Below are positions 53,050 through 61,072 of a DNA stretch of 64,000 bases, piece after piece (position 1 is the first letter of the stretch; each line of letters starts with the position of its first letter). Both the position numbers and the translations under genes were made by a program. Source of the stretch: DATARH01 sp963789255 (lineage in GTDB: Bacteria; Pseudomonadota; Alphaproteobacteria; ATCC43930; CGMCC-115725); assembly GCA_963789255.1 (NCBI GenBank), contig CAWBJW010000004.1, positions 124,001-188,000 on the forward strand, given 5' to 3'. The notes under the pieces were generated by a model. That model worked only from the letters and a program-made list of their open reading frames with translations, searched no databases and was not told where the DNA came from.

Positions 53050-53236
53050 CAATTTGCTCCTGCGCCGCGCCCGGCGCGCGATGCATGCCCAAGAATAGCG
53101 CGTAATGCGAGGGTCTTGGCCTTATTGCTGCAAGCGTCTGAGCGATGGCAGCTATTCGATGTCCAGGGGAGGGGCGCCTTCATGACGTCGCGCTTGTCAT
53201 GCTGCCGGGACCAGCGCTGCTCAACGACACCTCGCC

Positions 53237-54255
53237 CTAGAGGCTCTGCCGCACCCGGGGCATCACCTCTTGCGCCAGGATCTGCAGCTGGTCGAGCGCC
53301 AGGCTGTTCGGCATTCCGGGCCAATGCACCGAAGCGACGATGTGGTTGACCCCGAGCCGGCGGTTGAGCCGGATCATCTGCTCGGCGACCTCGGCCGGAG
53401 AGCCGAGCAGAAAGCGGTCTTCGAGGAGTTCGGCGAAGCCGTGGTCGAAATCGTCGCCCGCCGGCATCACCTTGTCCTGCCCCCAGGCGCGATAGGCCTT
53501 GTATTTCTCTTCGAGATAGGGCTGCGCGCGGCGGATCGCCTCGGCGCGGGTCGCCGCGACAAAGACCTCGCGGCGCATCGGCACCTCGCGCGGGAACGGT
53601 TTTCCCAATTCGTCGAGGGTGCGCTTGTAGACGTCCATCTGGCGCTCGATCGTCGTCAGCGTGTTGTGCGGGTTGATGTACCAGCAATCGCCGAGCCGCG
53701 CCGCGCGCCGGATCGCGACATCGGCATTGGCGCCGATCCAAATCGGCGGGGTCGGTTTTTGCATGGGCTTGATCGTGCAATTCGCGCCGTCGAGCTCGAA
53801 ATGCGAGCCTTTCATCGTGACGAAATCCTCGGTCCACAGCCGCCTTATCGCTTCGAGCCCTTCCTCGAAGCGCTTGCCCAGCCCGGCGCGCGGCACGCCA
53901 AACGCCTTGAACTCGACGTCGCGGTAGCCGATGCCGCAGCCGAACACCAGCTTGCCGCCGGACATGATGTCGAGGGTGGCGAGCTGCTCGGCGAGGTCGA
54001 GCGGCTTGTGCAGCGGCAACAGCACGAGGCCGCAAATCAGGCGCAGCCGCGGCGCGATCGCCGCAGCATAGGCGAGGAACGGGATCTGCTGGACGGACTG
54101 GAACGGGTGGGCGCTGTAATGCGATCCCTTGACGACACCGTCAAAGCCGAGTTCGTCGGCGCGCCGTACGAGATCGAGGTCGTCGCGCAGATGGGCGCCG
54201 ACTTCGCCCGGCGGATGCTGGCCGCGGACGATGAGGCTCGCTGCATGCTGCTCAT
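53237..54255 (-). CDS. LLM class F420/FMN-dependent oxidoreductase, start region frameshifted
   Basis: The luciferase-like TIM barrel contains LIVRGQHPPGEVGAHLRDDL, FDGVVKGSHYSAHPFQSVQ, RLRLICGLVLLPLHKPLDLAEQLATLDIMSGGKLVFG, IGYRDVEFKAFG and PPIWIGANADVAIRRAARLGD. The conserved frame begins just after position 54240 but has no start of its own. The ATG at 54253-54255, overlapping the VOC stop as ATGA, is one base out of phase, so a missing base near 54235-54245 is likely. The C-terminus is normal. It is translationally coupled to the VOC gene upstream. Substrate and cofactor choice (FMN or F420) are unknown. Confidence 0.82.
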
Positions 54256-54716
54256 CGGCGCGGCTCTGGCGCCATGCCTTTTCCGGCCAGCTCCTTTTTC
54301 GCGTTGTCGTTCTTGTCGAGCGCGAGGCCCATGCCGCGCAACACATGCGGTGCCTTGGTGAACTGGATATTGGCGTACTCGACGACCTCGATGCGGTTGC
54401 CCCAGGGATCGAGAAAATCGAGGAAGGGGCCGTCGACCATCCTCGCGCCCGCCGCCTCGGCCCGCGCCTTGACTGTAGAGCGGTCGTCGACGACGAAGCC
54501 GATGTGACGGCGCTCAACGCCGCTCTGCCGGAAATCGGGCACCCGCGTCATGTTGATGAACTGGTCGCCCATATCGATGAATGCGTTGCGCTCGCCCTTG
54601 CCGCGAAGCGTAAAGTCGAAAATCCGCGCATACCAGGCGAGCGCCTCGTCGATGTCGCCGACCTCGATCGCGACATGATTGATGCCGACGAGCTTCGGTT
54701 TCTTACTGTCGCTCAT
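54252..54716 (-). CDS. VOC family (glyoxalase/dioxygenase-fold) protein
   Basis: The 154-residue protein is a vicinal-oxygen-chelate protein with paired beta-alpha-beta3 modules. GINHVAIEVGDIDEALAWYARI has the first metal-ligand His, RRHIGFVVDDRSTVKARAEAAG the second, and FLDFLDPWGNRIEVVEY the Glu. The ligand set H-H-E fits metal-dependent members, but whether it is an isomerase, dioxygenase or resistance protein is unclear. It is coupled to the LLM oxidoreductase gene by a four-base overlap. Confidence 0.88.
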   Translation of the reverse strand: MSDSKKPKLVGINHVAIEVGDIDEALAWYARIFDFTLRGKGERNAFIDMGDQFINMTRVPDFRQSGVERRHIGFVVDDRSTVKARAEAAGARMVDGPFLDFLDPWGNRIEVVEYANIQFTKAPHVLRGMGLALDKNDNAKKELAGKGMAPEPRR

Positions 54717-54793
54717 GCCCCAGGCTCCGATAGGTGAATGGGCCTGTCGGCATTTGGCCCCAGCGGACCATCGCGCGCAAGCCAGAGGAACAA

Positions 54794-54881
54794 TTCACCA
54801 CGGAGGCACGGAGGACACGGAGGGGCGGCTGTCTCGTCCGGATCGAATCTTCCTCCGTGTCCTCCGTGTCTCCGTGGTGAA
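54794..54881. repeat. 30-bp near-perfect inverted repeat
   Basis: The arm at 54794-54823 (TTCACCACGGAGGCACGGAG and on) and the arm at 54852-54881 are reverse complements at 29 of 30 positions, with a 28-base loop. The unit is internally repetitive (CACGGAGGACACGGAGG). It lies between divergent genes and could form a long hairpin or cruciform. Confidence 0.85.
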
Positions 54882-54934
54882 AATCGGCGACGGTTGCGGT
54901 AAAGCTTTCCCCTAACTCGGGAGGGCGTCGGCTC

Positions 54935-55978
54935 ATGGCAGATTGGATCATCACCACGGCGGTCGGCACGGGCGAAAAGGGTTTTGCCGGCGATGGCGGG
55001 CCGGCACAGGCGGCGCTGCTGAACGGCCCGTTCGATGTCGCTTTCGATGCCGCCGGCAATCTTCATTTCTCGGACACCTTCAACCAGCGCATCCGCCGGG
55101 TCGATGCGCGAAGCGGGATCATCACGACGGTTGCGGGCAACGGCGACAAGGGATTTTCCGGCGATGGCGGTCCGGCGACAAAGGCCGCGCTCAACGAACC
55201 CTATGGCATCGCCATCGACCGCGCCGGAAACCTCTATATCGCCGACCGGCTCAACCGCCGGGTGTGCCGCGTCGACGCGGCAACCGGCACAATCGCCACG
55301 GTAGCCGGCACCGGCGAGGCGGCCTATGGCGGCGATGGCGGGCCGGCGGCGCGGGCGGGGCTGGCGGAGCCGAACGGCCTCGCCTTTGATGCGGCGCAGA
55401 CGCGCCTCTACATCACCGATGTCGCCGACAACCGGGTTCGCGTCATCGATCTGGTCAGCGGGCGGATCGCAACTTTCGCCGGCACCGGCGCGGCCGAGCA
55501 CAGCGGCGATGGCGGCAAGGCGAGCGAGGCCGGCACCTTTGGCGCCCGCGCGGTCAAGGTCGCGGCCGACGGGACGGTATACATCCTGGAGAGGCAGGGC
55601 AGCAGCCTGCGCGCGGTCGATCCGGCGACCGGGATCATCACGACGATCGCCGGCACCGGCGCCCGCGGTTACGGCGGCGACGGCGGCCCGGCGCTCGCTG
55701 CGGTGTTCGACGCACCAAAGGAAATGGCGATCGACCGCGACGGCAGCCTCCTGATCGTCGATACCGAGAACCACGCGATCCGCCGCATCGACCGCAGGAC
55801 CGGCATCGTCAGCAACATCGCCGGCGGCCATAAGGGCGGTGACGGCGACGGTGGCCCGGCGGCCCAGGCCGGGCTCGAACGCCCGCATGGTGCCGTCGTC
55901 GGCCCCGACGGTGCGATCTATATCGGCGACACCAAAAACCACCGCGTGCGGAAGGTGACGCGGCAAGGCTATATTTAA
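54935..55978 (+). CDS. NHL-repeat beta-propeller protein
   Basis: The 347-residue protein consists of six or so repeats of about 55 residues. Each has a Gly-rich loop (AGTGEAAYGGDGGPAARAGL and variants), then a L(Y/H)(I/F)(A/S)D...N-x-R(V/I)R strand (LYIADRLNRRVCRVD, LYITDVADNRVRVID) and TG-x-I-x-T-V/I-A-G. These are NHL repeats that fold into a propeller. No signal peptide is seen. Similar proteins serve as binding platforms or lactonase-like enzymes. The function here is unknown. Confidence 0.9.
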   Translation: MADWIITTAVGTGEKGFAGDGGPAQAALLNGPFDVAFDAAGNLHFSDTFNQRIRRVDARSGIITTVAGNGDKGFSGDGGPATKAALNEPYGIAIDRAGNLYIADRLNRRVCRVDAATGTIATVAGTGEAAYGGDGGPAARAGLAEPNGLAFDAAQTRLYITDVADNRVRVIDLVSGRIATFAGTGAAEHSGDGGKASEAGTFGARAVKVAADGTVYILERQGSSLRAVDPATGIITTIAGTGARGYGGDGGPALAAVFDAPKEMAIDRDGSLLIVDTENHAIRRIDRRTGIVSNIAGGHKGGDGDGGPAAQAGLERPHGAVVGPDGAIYIGDTKNHRVRKVTRQGYI

Positions 55979-56200
55979 CCAGACAATGTTATCCGCGAGA
56001 TCGAAAAAGCCTGCCGACTTCTTGAGGATTATCCCTTGGCCGGGAGGGCTCGGGACGAATTACGACCGGAGCTGAGGTCGATCGCAGCGAGGCCACACAT
56101 CGTCTTCTACCGTGTGACAAATGGAGTCAGTGAGGTCGTTCGCGTGCTGCACGCGCGCCCAGACCTCGACGGCATCTTCACGGCAGATACGACCGTCTGA
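55979..56200 (+). pseudogene. ParE-type toxin remnant lacking its N-terminus
   Basis: Directly after the NHL stop and in the same frame, 73 codons read IREIEKACRLLEDYPLAGRA, RDELRPELRSIAARPHIVFY and RVTNGVSEVVRVLHARPDLD. This is the C-terminal two-thirds of a RelE/ParE-family toxin, including the R-x-H-x-V-F-Y core and the VVRVLHAR strand. The first 20-25 residues are missing, no start codon precedes it, and no antitoxin gene is adjacent. It is a fragment whose head was probably lost when the NHL gene or repeat came to lie upstream. Confidence 0.75.
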
Positions 56201-56216
56201 CGACAAGCGCGCCAAC

Positions 56217-57131
56217 TCAATTTCCCTTCGCCAGAAACCGGCGCAACTCGGCGACGAGGTCCTTTGGGTTGTCGCCCTGCACGGTATGGCCGGCGCGCGG
56301 CACGGTGACGAATTTTCCGTCGGGCAGGCGTTGCGCCAGTCGGATCCCATCTTCCTCGTGGAACACGTCGCTCTCGCCGCCGCGCACCACCAGCGTCGGA
56401 CAGGTGATCCGGGCGAGGCCGCCGGCCAGCCCGGCGCGCTCGGCGCGGTGCGCCTCGTTGTCGAGCCGCTGAAACCGGCGCCGGTCGTATTTCCATTTCC
56501 AGCTGCCGTCCGGCTGCTGCCGCAGATTGTGCATCAGGCTGCGGCGCAGGATCTTCGGGTCGCGCCGCGGGTTGAATTTGAGCGCCCGCTCGATGATCGC
56601 CTCGACCGTGACCAGATCCTCGGCGTCATTGACGAAATCGCGGATGCGGCTTGACCCCGGGCGGCGCATCTCCGGTCCGGCATCGATGATCACCAGCGCT
56701 TGGAGGCGCTCGGGATGGGCGATCGCAAAGGCCAGCGAGTTGATCGCGCCCAGCGACATGCCGACGAGGATGAACCTGTCGAGGCCGAGCTTGTCGACAA
56801 AGCCCTTGGTGTCGGCGAGCTGGGCGCCGATCGAGTAGTCGGCGTCTTCAGCCCAGTCGCTGTCGCCATGGCCGCGCTGGTCGAGCGCGATGCAGTGGAA
56901 ATCCTCGCGCAGCGCGAGGCAGCACAAATCCCAGGTATGCGCGGTCAGCGCGCCGCCGTGCAGAAACACCATCGGCGGCAGGTGCTTGTTGCCCCAATCG
57001 AGATAATGCAGCCGCATTCCGCCGACCTGCGCGTAATGCCCCTGCGGCAGCACGACTTCGTCAAAGCTGAACCCGGCGCGGGCCGCCGTGGTCGCAAGGT
57101 GCTCGCGGTATTCGTCGGCGGATAGGCTCAT
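56217..57131 (-). CDS. Alpha/beta hydrolase
   Basis: The 304-residue alpha/beta-fold hydrolase has the oxyanion motif VFLHGGALTAHTWD, the nucleophile elbow LVGMSLGAINSLAFA (Ser in G-M-S-L-G), an acid residue around LVVRGGESDVFHEED and the catalytic His in VPRAGHTVQGDNP. A helical cap follows strand 6. It is likely an esterase or C-C hydrolase of the cytoplasm, with unknown substrate. It is convergent with the parE fragment. The ATG at 57131 opens toward the LLM gene on the other strand. Confidence 0.88.
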   Translation of the reverse strand: MSLSADEYREHLATTAARAGFSFDEVVLPQGHYAQVGGMRLHYLDWGNKHLPPMVFLHGGALTAHTWDLCCLALREDFHCIALDQRGHGDSDWAEDADYSIGAQLADTKGFVDKLGLDRFILVGMSLGAINSLAFAIAHPERLQALVIIDAGPEMRRPGSSRIRDFVNDAEDLVTVEAIIERALKFNPRRDPKILRRSLMHNLRQQPDGSWKWKYDRRRFQRLDNEAHRAERAGLAGGLARITCPTLVVRGGESDVFHEEDGIRLAQRLPDGKFVTVPRAGHTVQGDNPKDLVAELRRFLAKGN

Positions 57132-57151
57132 GGCGGCAACGGGCTCCCTGT

Positions 57152-57183
57152 CGGCGCAGCGGCGCAGCGGCGCAACGCCGCAG
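57152..57183. repeat. Short 8-bp tandem repeat
   Basis: CGGCGCAG is repeated about four times (two exact, two with one change) between the divergent hydrolase and LLM genes. It may be a slippage-prone tract. Confidence 0.6.
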
Positions 57184-57324
57184 CGCAGGCTTTAGCACGA
57201 AAGGGCCGGCGCCCGCCCCTGTTGCAATGCAGCAGCGCTATGCGCCTCAGGAATGCGGGCGCGCGTGTTTCCGAGACGGGCCGAGTTCGCTACTGTCGCG
57301 GGGTGTAGCAAATGCGAGGCCGCG

Positions 57325-58527
57325 ATGAGCGAGATCACCCTGCGCCACGGGATCTTCCTGCCCCCCTTCCATCCCAACGAGGAGAACCCGACCCAGTGCC
57401 TCGAGCGCGACCTCGACCTGATGGTGTGGCTCGACAAGCTCGGCTTCCACGAGGCGTGGATCGGCGAGCACCATTCGGCCGGGTACGAGATCATTTCTTC
57501 GCCCGAGATCTTCATCGCCTTCGCCGCCGAACGTACGAGGCACATCCGCCTCGGCACCGGCGTCGTCTCACTGCCCTACCACCACCCGATGATGATCGCC
57601 GACCGTATCGTCCAGCTTGACCATATGACCCGCGGCCGGGTCATGTTCGGCGCCGGGCCGGGCTTGCTCGCCGGCGATGCGATCATGATGGGCATCGACC
57701 CGATGACCCAGCGCGACCGCATGGCCGAGGCGCTCGACGCGATCCTGCGCCTGTTCCGGGGCGAGATCGTCACCGAAAAGACCGACTGGTACACGATGGA
57801 GGGGGCGCGGCTGCACCTGTTGCCCTACACCAAGCCCTATCCCGAGGTCGCGGTGGTCAGCTCGAACACGCCGTCGGGCGGGCGGCTCGCCGGCAAATAC
57901 GATCTCAGCATGATCTGCGTCGCCGCCACCAACCCGTTCGGCTACGAGGCGCTGGGGGCGAACTGGCAGATCGCCAACGATGTCGCGGCCGAATATGGGC
58001 GGATGATGGACGCAAACCGGCTGCGCCTCGTCGGCCCGATGCATATCGCCGAGACCCGCGAGCAGGCCTTTGCCAATGCCCGCTGGGGCTTCGAGCGTTA
58101 CCTCGGCTACGCCAACAACAACCAGCCGCGCTTCATCGTGCCGAAGGGCGAGGACCCGCTCGAATGGTTTGTCGCGAACCGCTACGGTGTGTGCGGCACT
58201 CCCGACGACGCGATCGCGCTGATCGAGCGGCTGCAGCAGAAGCAGGGCGAGTTCGGCGCATTCCTGCACCAGGCGCACAACTGGGCCGACTGGGAGGCGA
58301 CCAAGCGCTCGTATGAGCTTTATGCCCGCTACGTGATGCCGCATTTCAGCCGGGCCAACGCGCCGCGCGCCGCGTCCTACCAATGGTGCGGCGAAAACCG
58401 CGCCGAGTTCAGCGCCAAGCGCCAGGCGGCGGCGAAGGCGATGTTCGACAAGCACGAGGCCGAGAAGCGGGCCGTTCGGGAGGGCACCGACACGGCGCGC
58501 CCGGCGCGCGGCCGCGAGGCTTGGTGA
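57325..58527 (+). CDS. LLM class flavin-dependent oxidoreductase (luciferase-like monooxygenase)
   Basis: The 400-residue protein has FLPPFHPNEENPTQCLERDL, WLDKLGFHEAWIGEHHSAGYE (the luciferase-type helix with E-H-H), RLGTGVVSLPYHHPMMIADRI, VMFGAGPGLLAGDAIMMGID and VVSSNTPSGGRLAGKY. This fits FMN-dependent monooxygenases such as limonene- or alkane-monooxygenase-like members, which need a separate flavin reductase. The C-terminal 80 residues are a charged helical tail. It is unrelated in subtype to the LLM gene at 53237. The substrate is unknown. Confidence 0.9.
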   Translation: MSEITLRHGIFLPPFHPNEENPTQCLERDLDLMVWLDKLGFHEAWIGEHHSAGYEIISSPEIFIAFAAERTRHIRLGTGVVSLPYHHPMMIADRIVQLDHMTRGRVMFGAGPGLLAGDAIMMGIDPMTQRDRMAEALDAILRLFRGEIVTEKTDWYTMEGARLHLLPYTKPYPEVAVVSSNTPSGGRLAGKYDLSMICVAATNPFGYEALGANWQIANDVAAEYGRMMDANRLRLVGPMHIAETREQAFANARWGFERYLGYANNNQPRFIVPKGEDPLEWFVANRYGVCGTPDDAIALIERLQQKQGEFGAFLHQAHNWADWEATKRSYELYARYVMPHFSRANAPRAASYQWCGENRAEFSAKRQAAAKAMFDKHEAEKRAVREGTDTARPARGREAW

Positions 58528-58533
58528 GAATAA

Positions 58534-58863
58534 CTAAGGCTCTGATTTCACGCCCGTTTGGAACCAAACCAGACGGGCTGGCGGTGGCTCAGGGATCGGC
58601 TCGATGCTGGCACCGCTTTTGCGCAGGGAGGTGCGGAATTTGGCGGCTTTTCGAGCCCCCCAGATCCCCAGATAGGCAAGGCCGGTCTCGTCGCTTCGAA
58701 AATAGGCGCAGCCGCCGAACGCAGCGGCGAGATTTCCCTCGCCGACCAAACCGCCGCCGCCATAAACCGAAACGACCAACTCGTGCGGAGCAGCGCTGAT
58801 AATAGTGTTGCCGCCGCGAAAGCGACTGTCGCGAAACACATAAACCTGAAACGGCCTATTCAC
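58534..58863 (-). CDS. Hypothetical small protein
   Basis: The 109-residue protein starting at GTG 58863 is Gly-rich in the middle (VSVYGGGGLVGEGNLAAAFG) with alternating hydrophobic residues, suggesting a small beta fold. Codon use looks like that of real genes here, with no clustered rare codons. No family was recognised and no ribosome site is obvious, so it may not be expressed. Confidence 0.4.
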   Translation of the reverse strand: MNRPFQVYVFRDSRFRGGNTIISAAPHELVVSVYGGGGLVGEGNLAAAFGGCAYFRSDETGLAYLGIWGARKAAKFRTSLRKSGASIEPIPEPPPARLVWFQTGVKSEP

Positions 58864-58877
58864 GGCTTGAGCAACTC

Positions 58878-58978
58878 GTCATTCCGGGGCGCCGCGCAGC
58901 GGTGAGCCCGGAACCCATATTCCAGAGGCCGGTGTTCATGGGTTCCGGGCCTCGCCCTTCGGGCGATCCCGGAATGAC
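58878..58978. repeat. Palindromic intergenic repeat
   Basis: About 100 bases bounded by GTCATTCCGG and its reverse complement CCGGAATGAC, with internal stems around CCCGGAACCCAT / ATGGGTTCCGGG. This is a common repeat family in alphaproteobacteria. It lies 10 bases past the MBL-hydrolase stop and may end that transcript. Confidence 0.7.
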
Positions 58979-58987
58979 ACCAGAATT

Positions 58988-59863
58988 TCAGCCCTTGACG
59001 TATTCGAGGCGGAAACCGTCGCCCCAGCGCTTGACGTGGCCGACCGAGGGCGAGGGGAAGTGCATCGTGCAGCACAGCGTGTCGGTGTCGCAGTAGCGCT
59101 CGAAAAAGCGGCGCCTTGTCGCCGCGCCCTGGTCGCGATCGGTATCGACCCGCATCACCAGATCGGGGTAGCGCGCCTGGAGCGGCGAATGGATCAGATC
59201 GCCGGTGAACACCGCCTGGTCGCCGCGCCGCCCGGCGCACACCGCGAAATGATCGGGGGTGTGGCCCGGGGTCGGCGTGAGGCGGATGTGGTCGTTGAGC
59301 GCGTGGTCGCTGGTGACCAGCTCGGCCCGGTTGGCTTCGATGATCGGCAGCACGCTGTCGGTAATCTGGTCGAGCGGCGTCTTCTGGTGGATCGCGCTCC
59401 AGTAATCGTATTCCTTCTTGGAAAAAAGATAGCGCGCCTTGGGGAAGGTCGGCACCCACCGGCCGTTTTCGAGCCGCGTGTTCCAGCCGACATGGTCGCC
59501 GTGCAGATGCGTGCACATGACAAAGTCGATGTCGTTGACCGAGAGGCCGGCCGCCTTCAGCGCCGTCATCCAGTTGCTGTCGTTCTTCTTGTTCCACGCC
59601 GGCCGCAGCGGGAAGTTCTTGTCGTTGCCGATGCAGGAATCGACCAGGATGTTGTGGTGCGGCGTCTTGACGACGTAGGACTGGAAACACAACACGACAT
59701 TTCCGGTCTTGGCATCGTAGCCGCTCGGCGCCAGCCACGACAAATTCTCGTCGAGAGTTTCTTTCGACAGGGTCGGCAGGAATTCGAGCATCGGGGTAAA
59801 GCCGTGCTCCTGCTCGATGATCCGGTGAATGGTCATGTCGTTGACGGTGAAGCTCGTGCGCAT
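58988..59863 (-). CDS. MBL-fold metallo-hydrolase
   Basis: The 291-residue protein has the metallo-beta-lactamase fold: NILVDSCIGNDK (strand before the active site), the H-x-H-x-D-H motif in CTHLHGDHVGWNTR, RLTPTPGHTPDHFAV (third His), AVFTGDLIHSPLQ (Asp) and a final His near CTMHFPSPSVGHV. Two zinc ions are expected. It could be a lactonase, esterase or other hydrolase. The start is taken as ATG 59863 (MRTSFTVND), with GAGGAG upstream, rather than the TTG at 59884. Confidence 0.88.
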   Translation of the reverse strand: MRTSFTVNDMTIHRIIEQEHGFTPMLEFLPTLSKETLDENLSWLAPSGYDAKTGNVVLCFQSYVVKTPHHNILVDSCIGNDKNFPLRPAWNKKNDSNWMTALKAAGLSVNDIDFVMCTHLHGDHVGWNTRLENGRWVPTFPKARYLFSKKEYDYWSAIHQKTPLDQITDSVLPIIEANRAELVTSDHALNDHIRLTPTPGHTPDHFAVCAGRRGDQAVFTGDLIHSPLQARYPDLVMRVDTDRDQGAATRRRFFERYCDTDTLCCTMHFPSPSVGHVKRWGDGFRLEYVKG

Positions 59864-59943
59864 CGTCCCAGTCTCCTCGGCCAAGTCGGCCCATCTGCTG
59901 GCGCGATCGTAGCCCGCGGCTGCGGCGATGACAAACGCCGTCG

Positions 59944-59972
59944 TCAGCCCCGGGTCAGCCCCGGGTCAGCCC
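59944..59972. repeat. 11-bp tandem repeat at the end of the S24 repressor gene
   Basis: TCAGCCCCGGG occurs twice exactly (59944-59954, 59955-59965) and a third, partial copy at 59966-59972 supplies the repressor stop codon (TCA on +). Confidence 0.8.
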
Positions 59973-60631
59973 TCCTGGTCGACGCCGACGACGAGGTGGC
60001 ATTCGACGACATCGGCGCGGCGGATGCGCAGCTCCCCGGGCGGGTTGAGCTGACGCAGCACCAGGGCATCGCTCTCCCAGCCGACGAACTGCTTGATCAG
60101 CACGGCCTGCCCTGTCTTGTAGACGACGACATCGCGGCCCCGGGTCGGCGGCTTGAACGGATTGACGTGTAAGAGCCAGCCCTGCTCGTAGCGCGGCTCC
60201 ATGCTGTCGCCGACCATATAGATCGCATAGGCGCCGCGCACGCCGCCGAGATTGGCGGGACGCGGGGTGTAGCCGATCGGCCCGTCCTCGAGAAACATCT
60301 CCTGGTCGCCGCCGCCGCGCGCAGCGCTGCGGATCGGGATTGGCTCGGCGCGCGGCGGGGCTGCCGGTGCGACCGCGGCGCGCGGCGGCCGGCCGCGCCG
60401 CGCCGGCTCACCACGCGGCGGCGCGTCCGCATTGGCGCCCGCATGGCGCAACACTTCGTCCTGAGAGACGCCGAGAAAGGCGGCGACCTGCACCGCCTCG
60501 AGCAGTTTCATCTGGCGCTCACCCTTCAGCATGCGCGAGATCGCCGATGGCGCCAGGCGCAGATGGCGGGCGAGATCGGCTTGCGAAGATCCGGCCCGCT
60601 CGAGGGTTTGTTGAAACCAGATCGCGTCCAT
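59966..60631 (-). CDS. Phage-type repressor: XRE HTH plus S24 (LexA-like) peptidase domain
   Basis: The 221-residue protein begins MDAIWFQQTLERAGSSQADL, with an N-terminal HTH (LARHLRLAPSAISRMLKGERQM). A Pro/Ala/Arg-rich hinge follows, then a C-terminal S24 domain with the Ser in MVGDSMEPRYEQGWLLHVNP and the Lys in YKTGQAVLIKQFVG. This is the CI/LexA-type repressor layout, inactivated by RecA-stimulated self-cleavage. The Ala-Gly cleavage bond is not certain by eye. It is divergent from phage-like genes, and the intergenic region holds a palindrome overlapping a -35 box, as in lambdoid switches. Confidence 0.88.
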   Translation of the reverse strand: MDAIWFQQTLERAGSSQADLARHLRLAPSAISRMLKGERQMKLLEAVQVAAFLGVSQDEVLRHAGANADAPPRGEPARRGRPPRAAVAPAAPPRAEPIPIRSAARGGGDQEMFLEDGPIGYTPRPANLGGVRGAYAIYMVGDSMEPRYEQGWLLHVNPFKPPTRGRDVVVYKTGQAVLIKQFVGWESDALVLRQLNPPGELRIRRADVVECHLVVGVDQEG

Positions 60632-60650
60632 GATTACCGCCAACGTAATT

Positions 60651-60703
60651 GTGTCATTGACACCGCGCTGATTGATATTATATGTAGCATGCGGCTTTGA
60701 CAA
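60651..60703. promoter_or_regulatory. Divergent promoter/operator of the phage switch
   Basis: GTGTCA-T-TGACAC (60651-60663) is a perfect palindrome. Its right half forms the -35 TTGACA (60657-60662) of a rightward promoter with TATATG at 60679-60684 (16-base spacer). On the other strand TATAAT (60677-60682) and TTGTCA (60698-60703) could drive the repressor. Repressor bound to the palindrome would block the rightward promoter. Confidence 0.6.
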
Positions 60704-60715
60704 GGGGCGAAGCGC

Positions 60716-61054
60716 ATGTGGGGCGAAATTCCCGAAGCGCGTGAGCGCGAGCGTGAGGATAAGGAAGGCGACGGCGGTTGCAGGTTCATTATGAACGGCA
60801 TCGACCCTGGCCTGGGCCGCGTCAATTTCTGCTGCGCGCCGCGCCAGGCCGGCTCCGCCTATTGCCCACGACACCACGCCTTATGCCGTCTCCCCAAAGG
60901 GAGCACCGCCGAGATGCGGCAGCTGGGCGAGATCGAAGCGCTGGCAGAGGCGGTCGGGGGAAGGCAGGGACGCGAGGCGCGGCACCCTCCAGACCGCCTG
61001 TTGCGCCGGCTCGATCGCATTGCTCGGGCGTTTTCGCGCCCTGATCGTTCATGA
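60716..61054 (+). CDS. Small Cys-rich protein with GcrA-like C-x2-P-x3-G-x2-YC-x2-H motif
   Basis: The 112-residue protein has GGCRFIMNG, then VNFCCAPRQAGSAYCPRHHA. This resembles the C-terminal zinc-like motif of GcrA-family regulators (C-R-x-P/I ... F-C-x-x-P/x-x-x-G-x-x-Y-C-x-x-H). The N-terminal HTH of full GcrA is absent. A polar helical tail follows. It is the first gene of the rightward phage-like operon, directly under the operator, so a regulatory role is plausible. AGGGG precedes the ATG. Confidence 0.6.
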   Translation: MWGEIPEAREREREDKEGDGGCRFIMNGIDPGLGRVNFCCAPRQAGSAYCPRHHALCRLPKGSTAEMRQLGEIEALAEAVGGRQGREARHPPDRLLRRLDRIARAFSRPDRS

Positions 61055-61072
61055 ATTGTTCGGGAGGCTGAG

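Noticed and set aside
54935..55978. Regular DNA repeats resembling a CRISPR or VNTR array
   Set aside because: The periodicity is about 165 bases and encodes NHL propeller repeats in one frame. There are no short identical repeats with unique spacers.
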